Source of the DNA: an uncultured Muribaculaceae bacterium
GTDB taxonomy: Bacteria > Bacteroidota > Bacteroidia > Bacteroidales > Muribaculaceae
Length of the DNA stretch: 64,000 nucleotides
NCBI GenBank assembly: GCA_910586975.1
Contig: CAJUKX010000001.1
Coordinates: 113,525 to 177,524 of the forward strand
Reading direction: 5' to 3'
The notes under the pieces were generated by a model that saw only the letters and a list, made by a program, of their open reading frames with translations, searched no databases and had not been told where the DNA came from. A program made the translations under genes and the position numbers. How positions within the stretch are numbered: the first letter of the stretch is position 1; each line of letters opens with the position of its first letter. Of the stretch, positions 36,769 to 46,032 are shown piece after piece.

Positions 36769-38454
36769 ATGGCTGACGACAAAAAGATAATTTTCTCAAT
36801 GGTAGGTGTATCAAAGACCTACCCTCCACAAAAGACTGTCCTCAAGGATATCTATCTTTCATTTTTCTACGGAGCCAAAATAGGCATCATCGGTCTGAAC
36901 GGTTCCGGTAAATCATCACTGCTCAAGATAATTGCCGGTATCGACAAGAATTATCAGGGCGAAGTGGTATTCTCGCCCGGTTACTCGGTAGGCTATCTGG
37001 AACAGGAGCCTCAGCTCGACCCCGAAAAGACCGTGATCGAAGTAGTGCGCGAAGGCGTGAAGCCCATCATGGATCTTTTGGCCGAATTCGACCAGGTAAA
37101 CGAAGCTTTCGCCGACCCCGAGGTGCTTGAAGACCCCGACAAGATGGAAGCTCTCATCGCCCGCCAGGCCGAACTTCAAGACAAGCTCGACGCTGCCGAT
37201 GCCTGGAACATTGATTCCAAGCTCGAACGCGCCATGGACGCCCTGCAGTGCCCGCCAGACGACCAGATCATCGACACCCTCTCGGGTGGTGAGCGCCGCC
37301 GTGTGGCTCTGTGCCGCCTGCTGCTGCAGCAACCCGACATACTGCTGCTCGACGAGCCTACCAACCACCTCGACGCCGAATCTATCGACTGGCTCGAACA
37401 GCACCTCAACCAATATCCCGGCACCGTTATCGCCATCACCCACGACCGCTACTTCCTCGATCACGTGGCCGGCTGGATTCTCGAACTCGACCGCGGCGAA
37501 GGCATTCCATGGAAGGGCAACTACTCATCATGGCTCGACCAGAAGACCAAGCGCATGGCCCAGGAAGAAAAGCAGGCTTCGAAACGCCGCAAAACCCTTG
37601 AACGCGAGCTCGAATGGGTGCGTATGGCTCCCAAAGCACGTCAAGCCAAGGGTAAGGCTCGTCTTAAGTCATACGACGCATTGCTCAACGAGGACCAGAA
37701 GCAGAAGGAAGAACGTCTTGAAATCTTCATTCCCAATGGTCCGCGCCTTGGCAACAAGGTTATCGAAGCCACCGGCCTTGCCAAATCTTTCGGCAAGAAA
37801 CACTTGTTCAGCGACCTCAACTTCTCTCTGCCCCCAAACGGCATTGTAGGTGTTATAGGCCCCAACGGTGCGGGTAAGACTACCCTGTTCCGCCTCATCA
37901 TGGGTCAGGAGACTCCCGATGCCGGCTCATTTGAAGTGGGCGAAACCGTTAAAGTGGCATACGTAGACCAGCGACACCACGACCTCATCCCCGAAAAGAG
38001 CGTTTACGAAGTAATCTCGCAGGGTGTTGAATCATTCCGCATGGGCGGCCGCGATGTAAATGCCCGCGCCTACCTGTCGAAGTTCAACTTCACCGGTGCC
38101 GATCAGGAAAAGAAAATCGGAGTGCTCTCGGGTGGTGAACGCAACCGTCTGCACCTGGCCATGGCTCTGAAGGAAGAAGGCAACGTGATTCTGCTCGACG
38201 AACCTACCAACGATATTGACGTAAACACACTCCGCGCCCTTGAAGAAGGTCTTGAAGACTTCGCAGGTTGCGCCGTAGTGGTAAGTCACGACCGTTGGTT
38301 CCTCGACCGTATCTGTACCCACATCCTGTCGTTTGAAGGAGAAGGCAAGGTAGTGTTCTACGAAGGTTCTTACTCAGACTACGAAGACTTCAAGCGCGCC
38401 CAGAACGGAGGCAAGGAACTGCCCCGCCGCCGCTACCGCAAGCTTATGGAATAG
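36769..38454 (+). CDS. ettA: ABC-F protein EttA, energy-dependent translational throttle
   Basis: Soluble tandem ATP-binding-cassette protein that binds the ribosomal E site and gates entry into elongation according to ATP/ADP. 561 residues (E. coli 555). Walker A motifs GLNGSGKSSL and GPNGAGKTTL, signatures LSGGERRR and LSGGERNRL, Walker B segments LLLDEPTNHLDA and LLDEPTNDID, and an arm insertion in the first cassette. No membrane segments. ATG 36769 is chosen; the frame extends upstream only to a TTG at 36742. Confidence 0.94.
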   Translation: MADDKKIIFSMVGVSKTYPPQKTVLKDIYLSFFYGAKIGIIGLNGSGKSSLLKIIAGIDKNYQGEVVFSPGYSVGYLEQEPQLDPEKTVIEVVREGVKPIMDLLAEFDQVNEAFADPEVLEDPDKMEALIARQAELQDKLDAADAWNIDSKLERAMDALQCPPDDQIIDTLSGGERRRVALCRLLLQQPDILLLDEPTNHLDAESIDWLEQHLNQYPGTVIAITHDRYFLDHVAGWILELDRGEGIPWKGNYSSWLDQKTKRMAQEEKQASKRRKTLERELEWVRMAPKARQAKGKARLKSYDALLNEDQKQKEERLEIFIPNGPRLGNKVIEATGLAKSFGKKHLFSDLNFSLPPNGIVGVIGPNGAGKTTLFRLIMGQETPDAGSFEVGETVKVAYVDQRHHDLIPEKSVYEVISQGVESFRMGGRDVNARAYLSKFNFTGADQEKKIGVLSGGERNRLHLAMALKEEGNVILLDEPTNDIDVNTLRALEEGLEDFAGCAVVVSHDRWFLDRICTHILSFEGEGKVVFYEGSYSDYEDFKRAQNGGKELPRRRYRKLME

Positions 38455-38457
38455 AAA

Positions 38458-38536
38458 TTTAAAGTTTAAAGTTGTTTGAATAACGATTTAAACTCTCCTC
38501 TTTAAACTTTAAACTCTAAACTTTAAACATTAAATT
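38458..38536. repeat. TTTAAAC-type low-complexity inverted repeats after ettA
   Basis: TTTAAAGTTTAAAG at 38458-38471 is the exact reverse complement of CTTTAAACTTTAAA at 38500-38513; further TAAACTTTAAAC units follow to about 38530. It could fold as a weak AT-only hairpin at the 3' end of ettA. Confidence 0.6.
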
Positions 38537-38542
38537 AAAACA

Positions 38543-38574
38543 AAACCGCCGACTCGCATTCGAGCCGGCGGTTT
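38543..38574 (-). terminator. terminator of the GH128-like gene
   Basis: A 14-bp stem with a 4-base loop. The single imperfect pair is a G-T pair only when read on the minus strand, and the minus strand is followed by TTGTTTTAATTT, so it serves the gene ending at 38592. Confidence 0.8.
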
Positions 38575-38591
38575 GTGTTTTAATTTAGAAG

Positions 38592-41500
38592 TTAAAGGAC
38601 AACCTTATGGCCTTCTATGAGGTAGAAACCGCTTGAAAGACCTTCAATGACGTTTGCACCTTCGGCAGCCTTGAACGAACGCACAAGACGGCCATCCACT
38701 GCAAATACATTTACTGTCCTTTCTGAAGGAACTGTCACAACGACATTGCGTCCCGAAACACGCACGGTAACATCATCGCTGACTCCGTCCACTGCAGAAA
38801 GCATGTAATCGCCGTTATATACCGACTTGATCTCATTGTCGTTGAGCGCACGGTTGTAGATGGTGAATTCATCGAACGAGTGGTCTGAATAGGGATCACT
38901 GCTCCATGCAGAACGGCCCAGATAGTTGGTAGTTGTAACACCCATCTTGGCAGGAGCCACTACATCGCCTACCTCGCCCTGCGCATCGCGTGTTGATGAA
39001 GCGAGCTGCGAGTTGATGTAGAGATGCATGTCATTGCCCTCGCTTACAAGCGTGAGATGATTCCACTCAGAGCGATTCATGGCCGCATGGTCAAAGCGAT
39101 AGTCAAATGTACCTGCTCCGCATGTGATCTTGTAGCGCATCTGGGTGTTTGAGGTGGGCATGAACATCATGAATGTGCCTGTACCGCTGTTGAAGTCAAA
39201 TATACGCGAGTTGTTGCCGATTTTAACCCACATGGCAATGGTGAAATCACCTGTTAGCTCGCTTACCACACCTTCGGGAAGCACGATATGCGACTTGTCT
39301 GCACTTGACAACTTGATTGCCTTGCGGTTGGCATCGCGTCCTTCAACCAATTCGAGATTACCGGCAACAGTGGCATGATAACCGCCCCAAGAGTCCTTCA
39401 GAGTATTTTCGGCATCAAACATCAGCATGAGATGCTGGCCTTCGTCGGGACGGGCTTCGAGAACCTGCGAACTTTCGGCTGAGCCGGCAGCGTTATGGGT
39501 CTCGATAATGTAACGATAAATATTGCCGTTTTCAACATCGTAGTCCACGAAGCGGTCGCCATCTGGTACCTCTCCGCAGAACAGGAACAGACCTTCATCA
39601 GAATCCTGACGGAAAATGCGGTGGATGGCATCGTAGGCATACTTCCATGTGATGGTCACCTTGGCATCACCGCCGGCGGCAAAGGCATCTTCAATTGCAT
39701 CGGGAGCTACAAGGGTCAAAGTAGACACAGTAACTGCAGTTGAATTTACATCAGCCGCTGTGCTCAGCGAGCTTACACGATAGATATAGGCAGTGGCTAC
39801 TTCAAGACCCTTGTCGGTAAACTTGGTTTCTGCCATATTTTCTGCAAGCACCTCAAATTCGGGCTCTACATCGGCTGCGCCGGGAGCAAGGGCGCGTTCA
39901 ATCTTATAACCGCGCGCACCGCTTACTTCGTTCCATTCGAGGTTTATGATAGTTGAAGATATAGCCTTGGCAGTAACTTCAGGAGCAGCCGGGGCATTGT
40001 CGCGTACAAATTTGCATTCGCGAGAATAAGCCGATTCGGTATCCTTGTACGAGAGAGCTTTGACACGGTACACCTGCTTGTCGGCCATGATGGAATCGGT
40101 GAATACCACTGTTCCGCCATAAACATAGTCAGTTCCGGCTACCAAAGTATCCACGGCCAACCATTCGCCGTCGTTGAGTTTGCGTTCAAGGGTATAGTTC
40201 TTACCGGTTTCACCGTTGTGATCATACCACTTTATATTGATAGCCTTGAAGTCTTCAGAAATTTCATGGGTGAGCCATGCCGGAGCAATCTTCCATGTAT
40301 GTACGTATTCGTTCTCCGAACGATAGGCCAGTTTGGCCTTGTGGTCGCGGAATACCTTACCGGCGGGTGTGAGCTTGCCTCCGAGTACCAGGGCGCGGGC
40401 ATCCTGAACCCAGTCATACCATGCGTGACGTTCGAGATAGGGGCTTTCGTCAAGAGCCGGCAGCACGTCCTTGAGCCATGCAATCTGCTTGGCTGAGTTT
40501 TCGGGCGAATGCGGACGGGTTATGATGGTTTCGTTGCCGTTGTCGTCAAGAATCACATTGAAGTCGGCATCGCGCTTGGGGCCTTGGTTTGTGGGCCAGT
40601 TTTCGTTAGTCCAGTTTGCACCGTTGTTCCATTCGGTAATCCATACGGGACGGTAACCGAATCGTTCTGAGTTGTTTTTAATCTGGTTCTTGAGGCTGTT
40701 GCCGGTCTGTCCATCCCAGTACATGTGATATACCACATAGTCCACGCGGTAGTTGAGTTCTTCGGCATACTGCATGAAGGTATTGAGCCAAGCCTTGTTG
40801 AAGCTGTCGGGTGTGGGAGAGCCGAGACGCAGGCCGGTACGGAACATTTCGTGCCACTGTTCTATGGCCTCTTCAGGGGTTGCGTTAGACTGGTCGGTGT
40901 GGTCGGGTTCGTTAAGACCGCTGCAATGCGAAACGTTTGTCTTGCCGGCGATGTCGTTCCATCCGGGCCAACCGAGGTTCTGACGTATCATGGCATATTC
41001 AAAGTCGGTATCCATGTTGTTGCCGCCCGAGTTCCAGTCGTAGTACCAGGTACCGTCGGTGAGGTGGCAGTCGAGGTTGGCTGTACCCTTCTTGCTCACC
41101 CATTGCCAGCGGCATACACGTACAAACGAAGCAAATTCAAGGCCTTCGGGCATCTCGTTCACTTCGAGGTCGCCGTCGTTGGCTATATAGCAACGCGAGA
41201 AGCCCGTACCGTCGGGGTTGTTGGCTATGACGCACATATAGCCGTATGCCAGACGGAATGAACGGATATTATTATCGAAGTTCTCGCCAAGCTGTTCTGA
41301 TTTACCGAGGTCATTGGTTGAGAGCTCACCGCGGTAGAATATATCCTGGGCGCAATCAAATGAATCGCCTTTCAGGGCAGGCTGATTATACAGGGTAAGA
41401 GGTGTCACATCCCAGCCGCCGGGCAATATGAGCGAGCCGCTGGCATAGATGGCCACACGGTCGTGTTCGGGATCAATGGGCTGGCCTTTGATTGTGATTA

Positions 41501-43277
41501 CATCTTTGTATGTGTCGAGAACCGCCGAGGGTTTCACATTTTCAAGGAACAGGTGGTTGGCAGAACCTTCAAGGTCTATTTTCGAACCACCGATAAAGGG
41601 ACGCGCACCTGTAAGGTGTACCTTGGCATTGCCTGTGACTTTGGCATCGGCAAGCACGAGTGCGGGGATTGTAAGGTCGGCCGAGATTTCCATGGGTGAG
41701 AGTTCGCCTGTGGCTCCTTCTTCAAGGAAACGTGCATATACAGTAACATCTGTTTCTACCGGGACTGCAAAATCAAATGCTTTAGTAAGTTCGGCATCGG
41801 CATACCAACCTACAAAGTCGTAGCCTTCTTTCACGGGGCTTTGAGGTACGGTCACCGTGTACTGCTCACCGTCGGCAAAATATGATTTTGACAGGATTGA
41901 ATCGCCGTCTACAAACACTACACGGTGTGCGGTTGAGTCAACTTCAATCTTGTAATTCCACGACAATGCGCGGTCTTTGGTCTCATCGGCCGACCAGCAC
42001 ATATAAGCTTCTTCGATGTCTTCGGGGACTTCGAAATACATCTCTGCGCTTGTCCATGCGCCCCACTTTGCTGTGGCTTTCTTTACCGAAGCATATTCGG
42101 TACCGTTGCCATCGCGGCTTGAATTGATGGCAAAAGTATGGGTAGCACCGTGATTCATATATGAGAAATCAGCCGAGAAGCGGTAGATTTTATCCTTTTT
42201 CAAACCTGCAACCGGATATGAATATACATAGTTGCGCTGAACCAGGAAGAGTGTGCGTGTCTGCACACCATCGACACTGATATTGTCGCGGTATCCGTTC
42301 CAATAGTCACCGCTGTTGTATGCCTCGTGCCATTCACATTCGGGGGTCGATACCCAGCCGAACATCGAGGGGATGTCGCCGGCAGTTCCGCGGCCGTTAC
42401 CGTCCCAACCTTCCATCAGGTTGCCGTTGAGGCCTTTTCTCTCCCATTTTGCATAAAGGGTAGTATTGGCAGTAACGGTGAGCGGGAAGGTCACAGCCTG
42501 TGTCAAATCGGCATCGCTGTACCATCCTATGAAGTTATAGCCTATGCGACGGGCCAACGGAGCCTGTTGCACGGTATATTCCTCACCTTCTACAAAGGCT
42601 ATGGGCGCGGGGCCTTCGCCCTCTCCGGCATCAAAAGAAATGACAGCCACATTGCCTATCTCCACAAGCTTTACATTGTCGAGAAAGCCGCCGCGCTGCC
42701 AGTTGCTTGTTGTTGCCGACCACAGGAAATAGCAGTTTTCTGTGGTTTCGGTCACTGCAAACCGCAGTTTGTAATCGTCAAGCTTGATTACCTTGTTGTT
42801 TCTGTTATAGTTGAACTCAGCCTTGCAGAAAGGATTGTCGCCTGCGAGGTTGTCGGCGAAATAGAAACTGTAGTTGATGTTGGTATCTCCACCGTTGCGA
42901 CGCCACACCTGTCCCTGCAGTTCATACACCTTGCCGGGTTCGGGACTAATGGGGTAAGCATACTTTACATCAGCATTTTTAAGATACAGCACGGTGGCAT
43001 TGTCATAGCCGTCGTTGCCTGCAAGGTTCTGACCGGTGCGGAAGTACGTACCCGCATCATCCGGTCCGTTGCTTGTTGTGAAGTCTGATTCAGAGCAGCC
43101 GTTGAAGCGCCATCCCACCTGATACGGTGTCTGTTTGACGCCATCCTTCACTGCCTCCATAGCTCCCTCCAACAGATTGGTCTGAGCACTCACCGTAGCC
43201 GGAATTGCGATTGCAGCAAACAATGCCGCAACCGACAGCAGGCCGGGAGCGCCCTTTCTCTTGTCGAAAAATTTCAT
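38592..43277 (-). CDS. large secreted multidomain protein: InlB-type repeats, GH128-like catalytic domain, FN3, LamG, type IX-like tail
   Basis: 1561 residues from ATG 43277. Order: signal peptide (about 1-32); carbohydrate-binding-like beta domain; InlB/Listeria-Bacteroides repeat about 215-285 (GYNFIGWYSDADLTQAV); second beta domain; second repeat about 450-520 (GYDFVGWYADAELTKAF); a Glyco_hydro_cc/GH128-like TIM barrel with candidate acid/base E790 in GLNEPD and nucleophile E882 in WITEWN, 92 apart as in GH128 beta-1,3-glucanases; FN3-like domains about 1060-1260; LamG about 1295-1480; and a final 65 residues with VFAVDGRLVRSF and LSSGFYLIEG, like a type IX secretion sorting domain. The upstream in-frame start at 43358 is rejected because it overlaps the promoter. 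Surface-exposed glycan degradation is likely; the beta-1,3-glucan target is inferred. Confidence 0.8.
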   Translation of the reverse strand: MKFFDKRKGAPGLLSVAALFAAIAIPATVSAQTNLLEGAMEAVKDGVKQTPYQVGWRFNGCSESDFTTSNGPDDAGTYFRTGQNLAGNDGYDNATVLYLKNADVKYAYPISPEPGKVYELQGQVWRRNGGDTNINYSFYFADNLAGDNPFCKAEFNYNRNNKVIKLDDYKLRFAVTETTENCYFLWSATTSNWQRGGFLDNVKLVEIGNVAVISFDAGEGEGPAPIAFVEGEEYTVQQAPLARRIGYNFIGWYSDADLTQAVTFPLTVTANTTLYAKWERKGLNGNLMEGWDGNGRGTAGDIPSMFGWVSTPECEWHEAYNSGDYWNGYRDNISVDGVQTRTLFLVQRNYVYSYPVAGLKKDKIYRFSADFSYMNHGATHTFAINSSRDGNGTEYASVKKATAKWGAWTSAEMYFEVPEDIEEAYMCWSADETKDRALSWNYKIEVDSTAHRVVFVDGDSILSKSYFADGEQYTVTVPQSPVKEGYDFVGWYADAELTKAFDFAVPVETDVTVYARFLEEGATGELSPMEISADLTIPALVLADAKVTGNAKVHLTGARPFIGGSKIDLEGSANHLFLENVKPSAVLDTYKDVITIKGQPIDPEHDRVAIYASGSLILPGGWDVTPLTLYNQPALKGDSFDCAQDIFYRGELSTNDLGKSEQLGENFDNNIRSFRLAYGYMCVIANNPDGTGFSRCYIANDGDLEVNEMPEGLEFASFVRVCRWQWVSKKGTANLDCHLTDGTWYYDWNSGGNNMDTDFEYAMIRQNLGWPGWNDIAGKTNVSHCSGLNEPDHTDQSNATPEEAIEQWHEMFRTGLRLGSPTPDSFNKAWLNTFMQYAEELNYRVDYVVYHMYWDGQTGNSLKNQIKNNSERFGYRPVWITEWNNGANWTNENWPTNQGPKRDADFNVILDDNGNETIITRPHSPENSAKQIAWLKDVLPALDESPYLERHAWYDWVQDARALVLGGKLTPAGKVFRDHKAKLAYRSENEYVHTWKIAPAWLTHEISEDFKAINIKWYDHNGETGKNYTLERKLNDGEWLAVDTLVAGTDYVYGGTVVFTDSIMADKQVYRVKALSYKDTESAYSRECKFVRDNAPAAPEVTAKAISSTIINLEWNEVSGARGYKIERALAPGAADVEPEFEVLAENMAETKFTDKGLEVATAYIYRVSSLSTAADVNSTAVTVSTLTLVAPDAIEDAFAAGGDAKVTITWKYAYDAIHRIFRQDSDEGLFLFCGEVPDGDRFVDYDVENGNIYRYIIETHNAAGSAESSQVLEARPDEGQHLMLMFDAENTLKDSWGGYHATVAGNLELVEGRDANRKAIKLSSADKSHIVLPEGVVSELTGDFTIAMWVKIGNNSRIFDFNSGTGTFMMFMPTSNTQMRYKITCGAGTFDYRFDHAAMNRSEWNHLTLVSEGNDMHLYINSQLASSTRDAQGEVGDVVAPAKMGVTTTNYLGRSAWSSDPYSDHSFDEFTIYNRALNDNEIKSVYNGDYMLSAVDGVSDDVTVRVSGRNVVVTVPSERTVNVFAVDGRLVRSFKAAEGANVIEGLSSGFYLIEGHKVVL

Positions 43278-43355
43278 AAGCGCGTTTTTAGGATTGATTT
43301 GGTTAATATTATGGTATTTAGATTGCAATTGTTTTTCAGGTATGTAACTCTTTTG

Positions 43356-43363
43356 CAAAATTA
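43356..43363 (-). promoter_or_regulatory. promoter (-7 box) of the GH128-like gene
   Basis: TAATTTTG on the minus strand, about 80 bases before ATG 43277. The leader of about 70 nt contains AACCAAATC, a variant of the motif at other starts. Confidence 0.65.
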
Positions 43364-43512
43364 AGTCAGAGCCTCACCATAATCTTTTTCCAAATCATTA
43401 TATTTTGTGCGCTTTTCAATCAATTTCGTACTTTCGCACGATTTAGAACATCTGTTGAATTATTCAGACACAAGTAGGCAGTGAAAAATAGTTTATATCA
43501 TCTACTTACTTA

Positions 43513-44391
43513 TCAGGCAGAGCCTATTACGAGCAGTGTCAGGCCAAGCAAGAGTATCGAAAGGTCTATAAGCTTGGAGCGTACGTCTTTTTCGTGAAGG
43601 GCTATCACGCCGTAGAAAAACGACACTATCACGCTGCCGCGACGTATCATCGACACCACTGCTATCATCGAGCCGGGGATTGACAGAGCATAGAAATAAG
43701 CAAGATCGGCCACAGTGAGAAATACCGAAATAAGCACTATAGACCAGCGCCACTTCAGCGGCGTGCGGCCGGCATCGCTGTTTTTCATCAATATCAGCAG
43801 CACGCCACCCATTATGATGAGCTGATACAGTGTGTACCACGCCTGCACCTCCATAGGCTCGTAGCGGCCAAGCAGGTATTTGTCGTACAACGCGCTTATG
43901 GCACCGGTTGCGGCGGCTCCTATGCTGAGCCATATCCAGCGGCTGTGCTTGAGCGAAAAGCCCTCGCGGCCGCCTATGCGGCTTATGAAGAACAGTGAGA
44001 AGAAGCCGAGTATCACACCGCCCCACTGCAGCAGATTGAGCCTTTCGCCGAAGATGAGCACCGCGCCTACCAGCACCATCACGGGGCGCGAGGCATTGAT
44101 AGGACCGGCTATGGTGAGCGGCAGATGCTTTATGCTGAAATATCCAAGCAGCCATGAACTCAGCACTATCACTGCTTTGAGCACTATCTGCATGTGCCCG
44201 TGCAAGGTGCCTCCAAGACCAATATATCCCTCGGCCAGATTGGAAATGATGACGGGTGACATGAGCAATGTGCAGAATAATGTATTAAGGAACAATACCT
44301 TGACCACATTGTTGCCGTTTAACGACAGCTTTTTGCTCACATCATAGAATCCAAGGCACAGCGCCGAAACTATTGCAAGAAAAACCCACAT
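43513..44391 (-). CDS. EamA/DMT-family membrane transporter
   Basis: 292 residues with ten hydrophobic segments forming two EamA repeats (first opening WVFLAIVSALCLGFYDVSKK; second opening near WIWLSIGAAATGAISALYD). Drug/metabolite superfamily; the substrate is not readable. It begins one base after the stop of the GlmU-like gene, so they are coupled. A start upstream at 44448 is rejected as it overlaps that gene. The pairing suggests a metabolite or lipid-linked sugar precursor, which remains speculation. Confidence 0.85.
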   Translation of the reverse strand: MWVFLAIVSALCLGFYDVSKKLSLNGNNVVKVLFLNTLFCTLLMSPVIISNLAEGYIGLGGTLHGHMQIVLKAVIVLSSWLLGYFSIKHLPLTIAGPINASRPVMVLVGAVLIFGERLNLLQWGGVILGFFSLFFISRIGGREGFSLKHSRWIWLSIGAAATGAISALYDKYLLGRYEPMEVQAWYTLYQLIIMGGVLLILMKNSDAGRTPLKWRWSIVLISVFLTVADLAYFYALSIPGSMIAVVSMIRRGSVIVSFFYGVIALHEKDVRSKLIDLSILLLGLTLLVIGSA

Positions 44392-44392
44392 A

Positions 44393-45550
44393 TTATTTGT
44401 AACGATCGGAGTAATCGAAGATTGCCTGATACAGGCGTTTGTAAGCATCGTTCAGCTCAATGTGCCTGCGGGCCATCACCCTCGATGCTATGGTAAAGAA
44501 CTCATTGAGATTCACGTTGTCGAATCCGGCAGTGCCGCCTTTGAGGAACGAAGGTATGAACACACGGGGCATACCCTCGCTCACTATGTTGCAGCCTACC
44601 CCCACTGTGGTGGCGGTGTTGAACGAGGTGTTGATGGCGCTCTTGGAATGGTCGCCCATTATCAGGCCGCAAAACTGCAGGCCGGTGCGAAGGAATCGTC
44701 CCGCCGGATAATTCCACAGCTTGATTTCCGAATAATCGTTCTTTAGATTCGAGGCCACGGTACCGGCTCCGAGGTTACACCATTCGCCTATTACGGCATT
44801 GCCCAGGAAACCATCATGAGCCTTGTTGGCATAACCCTGCATCATCACATTATTAAGCTCGCCGCCTACCTTGCAAAATGGGCCAAGTGTGGTTGCGCCA
44901 TACATCAATGTGCCCATATTGGCCTGCGAATGGCTGCAGAGCGCTATAGGGCCGCGCAGATGGCACCCCTCCATCACCGTTGCATCACGGCCTATATATA
45001 TATAGCCGTCCCTTACATTGAGAGTCGAGGCCAACACTGTGGCCCCCTCCTCTATAAATATACGCGAGTCATCTCCTATAACTATGTTTGACTCATCTAC
45101 CGGCTGCGAAACGCGGCCGGCTGTAAGGCGTTCAAAGTCCTCATTGATGATTTGGCCGTTATAACCGAAAATATCATACACATGCTTCAGAGATACAATC
45201 TCGCCGGGGAATTCAACCTCTTTGACTGTATCGTGACCTCGGCGGGCTATAAGCTGCCCTGCGTTGACAAGTGCTTCACCGGCTTCGAGCAGACGCACGG
45301 CATCGGCCAACATGCGGGTAGCCACCACATTGCCGGCAACAAAAACGGTGTCGGCATCTGAATCGGGACAACCGGGAAAAAGTTCTTCGAGATAATTTTC
45401 AGTCTGCCAGAAATATTCGCCGGGCAAGAAAGCCTGCCAGCGTTCTGCCATAGTGTTTATTCCAAGTCTTATTGCACCTACGGGACGTGTATAAGTTATC
45501 GGAAGAAGGTTTTCGCGTATTCCTTCAGGATCAAATACTACTATCTTCAT
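44393..45550 (-). CDS. GlmU-family sugar nucleotidyltransferase / acyltransferase-like protein (alternative bacterial GlmU type)
   Basis: 385 residues. The N-terminal part (KIVVFDPEGIRENLLPITYT) resembles the UDP-GlcNAc diphosphorylase variant found in Bacteroidetes, and the C-terminal half is a left-handed beta-helix with hexapeptide repeats (IVIGDDSRIFIEEGATV, NAVIGEWCNLGAGTVASNL). This would make UDP-GlcNAc or a related sugar nucleotide for envelope polymers. ATG 45550 is chosen because the promoter -7 box (45569-45576) lies between it and the upstream in-frame ATG; it also has AACCAAATC directly before ATG. Co-transcribed with the EamA gene. Confidence 0.85.
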   Translation of the reverse strand: MKIVVFDPEGIRENLLPITYTRPVGAIRLGINTMAERWQAFLPGEYFWQTENYLEELFPGCPDSDADTVFVAGNVVATRMLADAVRLLEAGEALVNAGQLIARRGHDTVKEVEFPGEIVSLKHVYDIFGYNGQIINEDFERLTAGRVSQPVDESNIVIGDDSRIFIEEGATVLASTLNVRDGYIYIGRDATVMEGCHLRGPIALCSHSQANMGTLMYGATTLGPFCKVGGELNNVMMQGYANKAHDGFLGNAVIGEWCNLGAGTVASNLKNDYSEIKLWNYPAGRFLRTGLQFCGLIMGDHSKSAINTSFNTATTVGVGCNIVSEGMPRVFIPSFLKGGTAGFDNVNLNEFFTIASRVMARRHIELNDAYKRLYQAIFDYSDRYK

Positions 45551-45568
45551 GATTTGGTTATTTTTTTG

Positions 45569-45576
45569 CAAAAGTA
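45569..45576 (-). promoter_or_regulatory. promoter (-7 box) of the GlmU-like gene
   Basis: TACTTTTG on the minus strand; transcript start near 45562, leader about 12 nt. Confidence 0.65.
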
Positions 45577-45778
45577 CATCATTTCAACGTATCTGACAAA
45601 TCAATCAGTTGCATTGACTGCCGTTTTGCACCGTCAGACCACATGCGCAGGTAATGTGTCATACTTTTCAAATGTATCATTTTGCAAGCAAACAAGCGCT
45701 GCAACTATACTTTTGTTGCGTTTTCGCTTACATAATGGCAAATTGTTTGCTAATTAACATTTATTAACTTACAATATG

Positions 45779-45912
45779 TTGCAGGATGTGTATTTATGTG
45801 TAACTTTGCAACCGTTAGGTAGTTTTTTCTATTTCCAATAGTTATCGTTTCTAAAGTAAAAATCTCCAAGCTATTAGCCCCGGCCGGGGGCTAAACAAGC
45901 TTGGATTTTTTT
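45779..45912 (+). ncRNA. candidate small RNA or attenuated leader (promoter plus terminator)
   Basis: TTGC at 45779-45782 and TAACTTTG at 45801-45808 form a well-spaced promoter. The transcript would start near 45815 and end after a compound hairpin: outer stem CCAAGC / GCTTGG, inner stem TTAGCCCC / GGGGCTAA, then a run of T at 45906-45912. Length about 97 nt. A second promoter for DUF349 follows, so this can act as an independent RNA. No known RNA family recognised; the SRP RNA motif is absent. Confidence 0.5.
45865..45912 (+). terminator. compound hairpin terminator
   Basis: Nested stems at 45867-45902 followed by ATTTTTTT; described under the candidate small RNA. Confidence 0.75.
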
Positions 45913-45952
45913 ATTTATAAGGTTAAAACGCTATGTTAAGCGGCCTCTAATT

Positions 45953-45983
45953 TTGGCAGTTTGAAAAATTATACTTAATTTTG
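45953..45983 (+). promoter_or_regulatory. promoter of the DUF349 gene
   Basis: TTGGCA (45953-45958) and TAATTTTG (45976-45983); start near 45990, leader about 43 nt. Confidence 0.6.
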
Positions 45984-46032
45984 AAGCGCAGATTGTTTCT
46001 GAGTCTGCTCCAATAATTTAAACTCTTGTATA

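Larger units (their letters stand above)
45551..46032. other. 482-base divergent control region
   Basis: Holds the minus promoter for the GlmU-like gene, several TAnnTTTG boxes on plus (45708, 45801, 45976), a candidate small RNA ended by a compound hairpin, and the promoter of the DUF349 gene. No reading frame in it looks coding. Confidence 0.6.

Noticed and set aside
45801..45912. SRP 4.5S RNA or 6S RNA
   Set aside because: The conserved SRP tetraloop motif is absent and the length and fold do not match 6S RNA.
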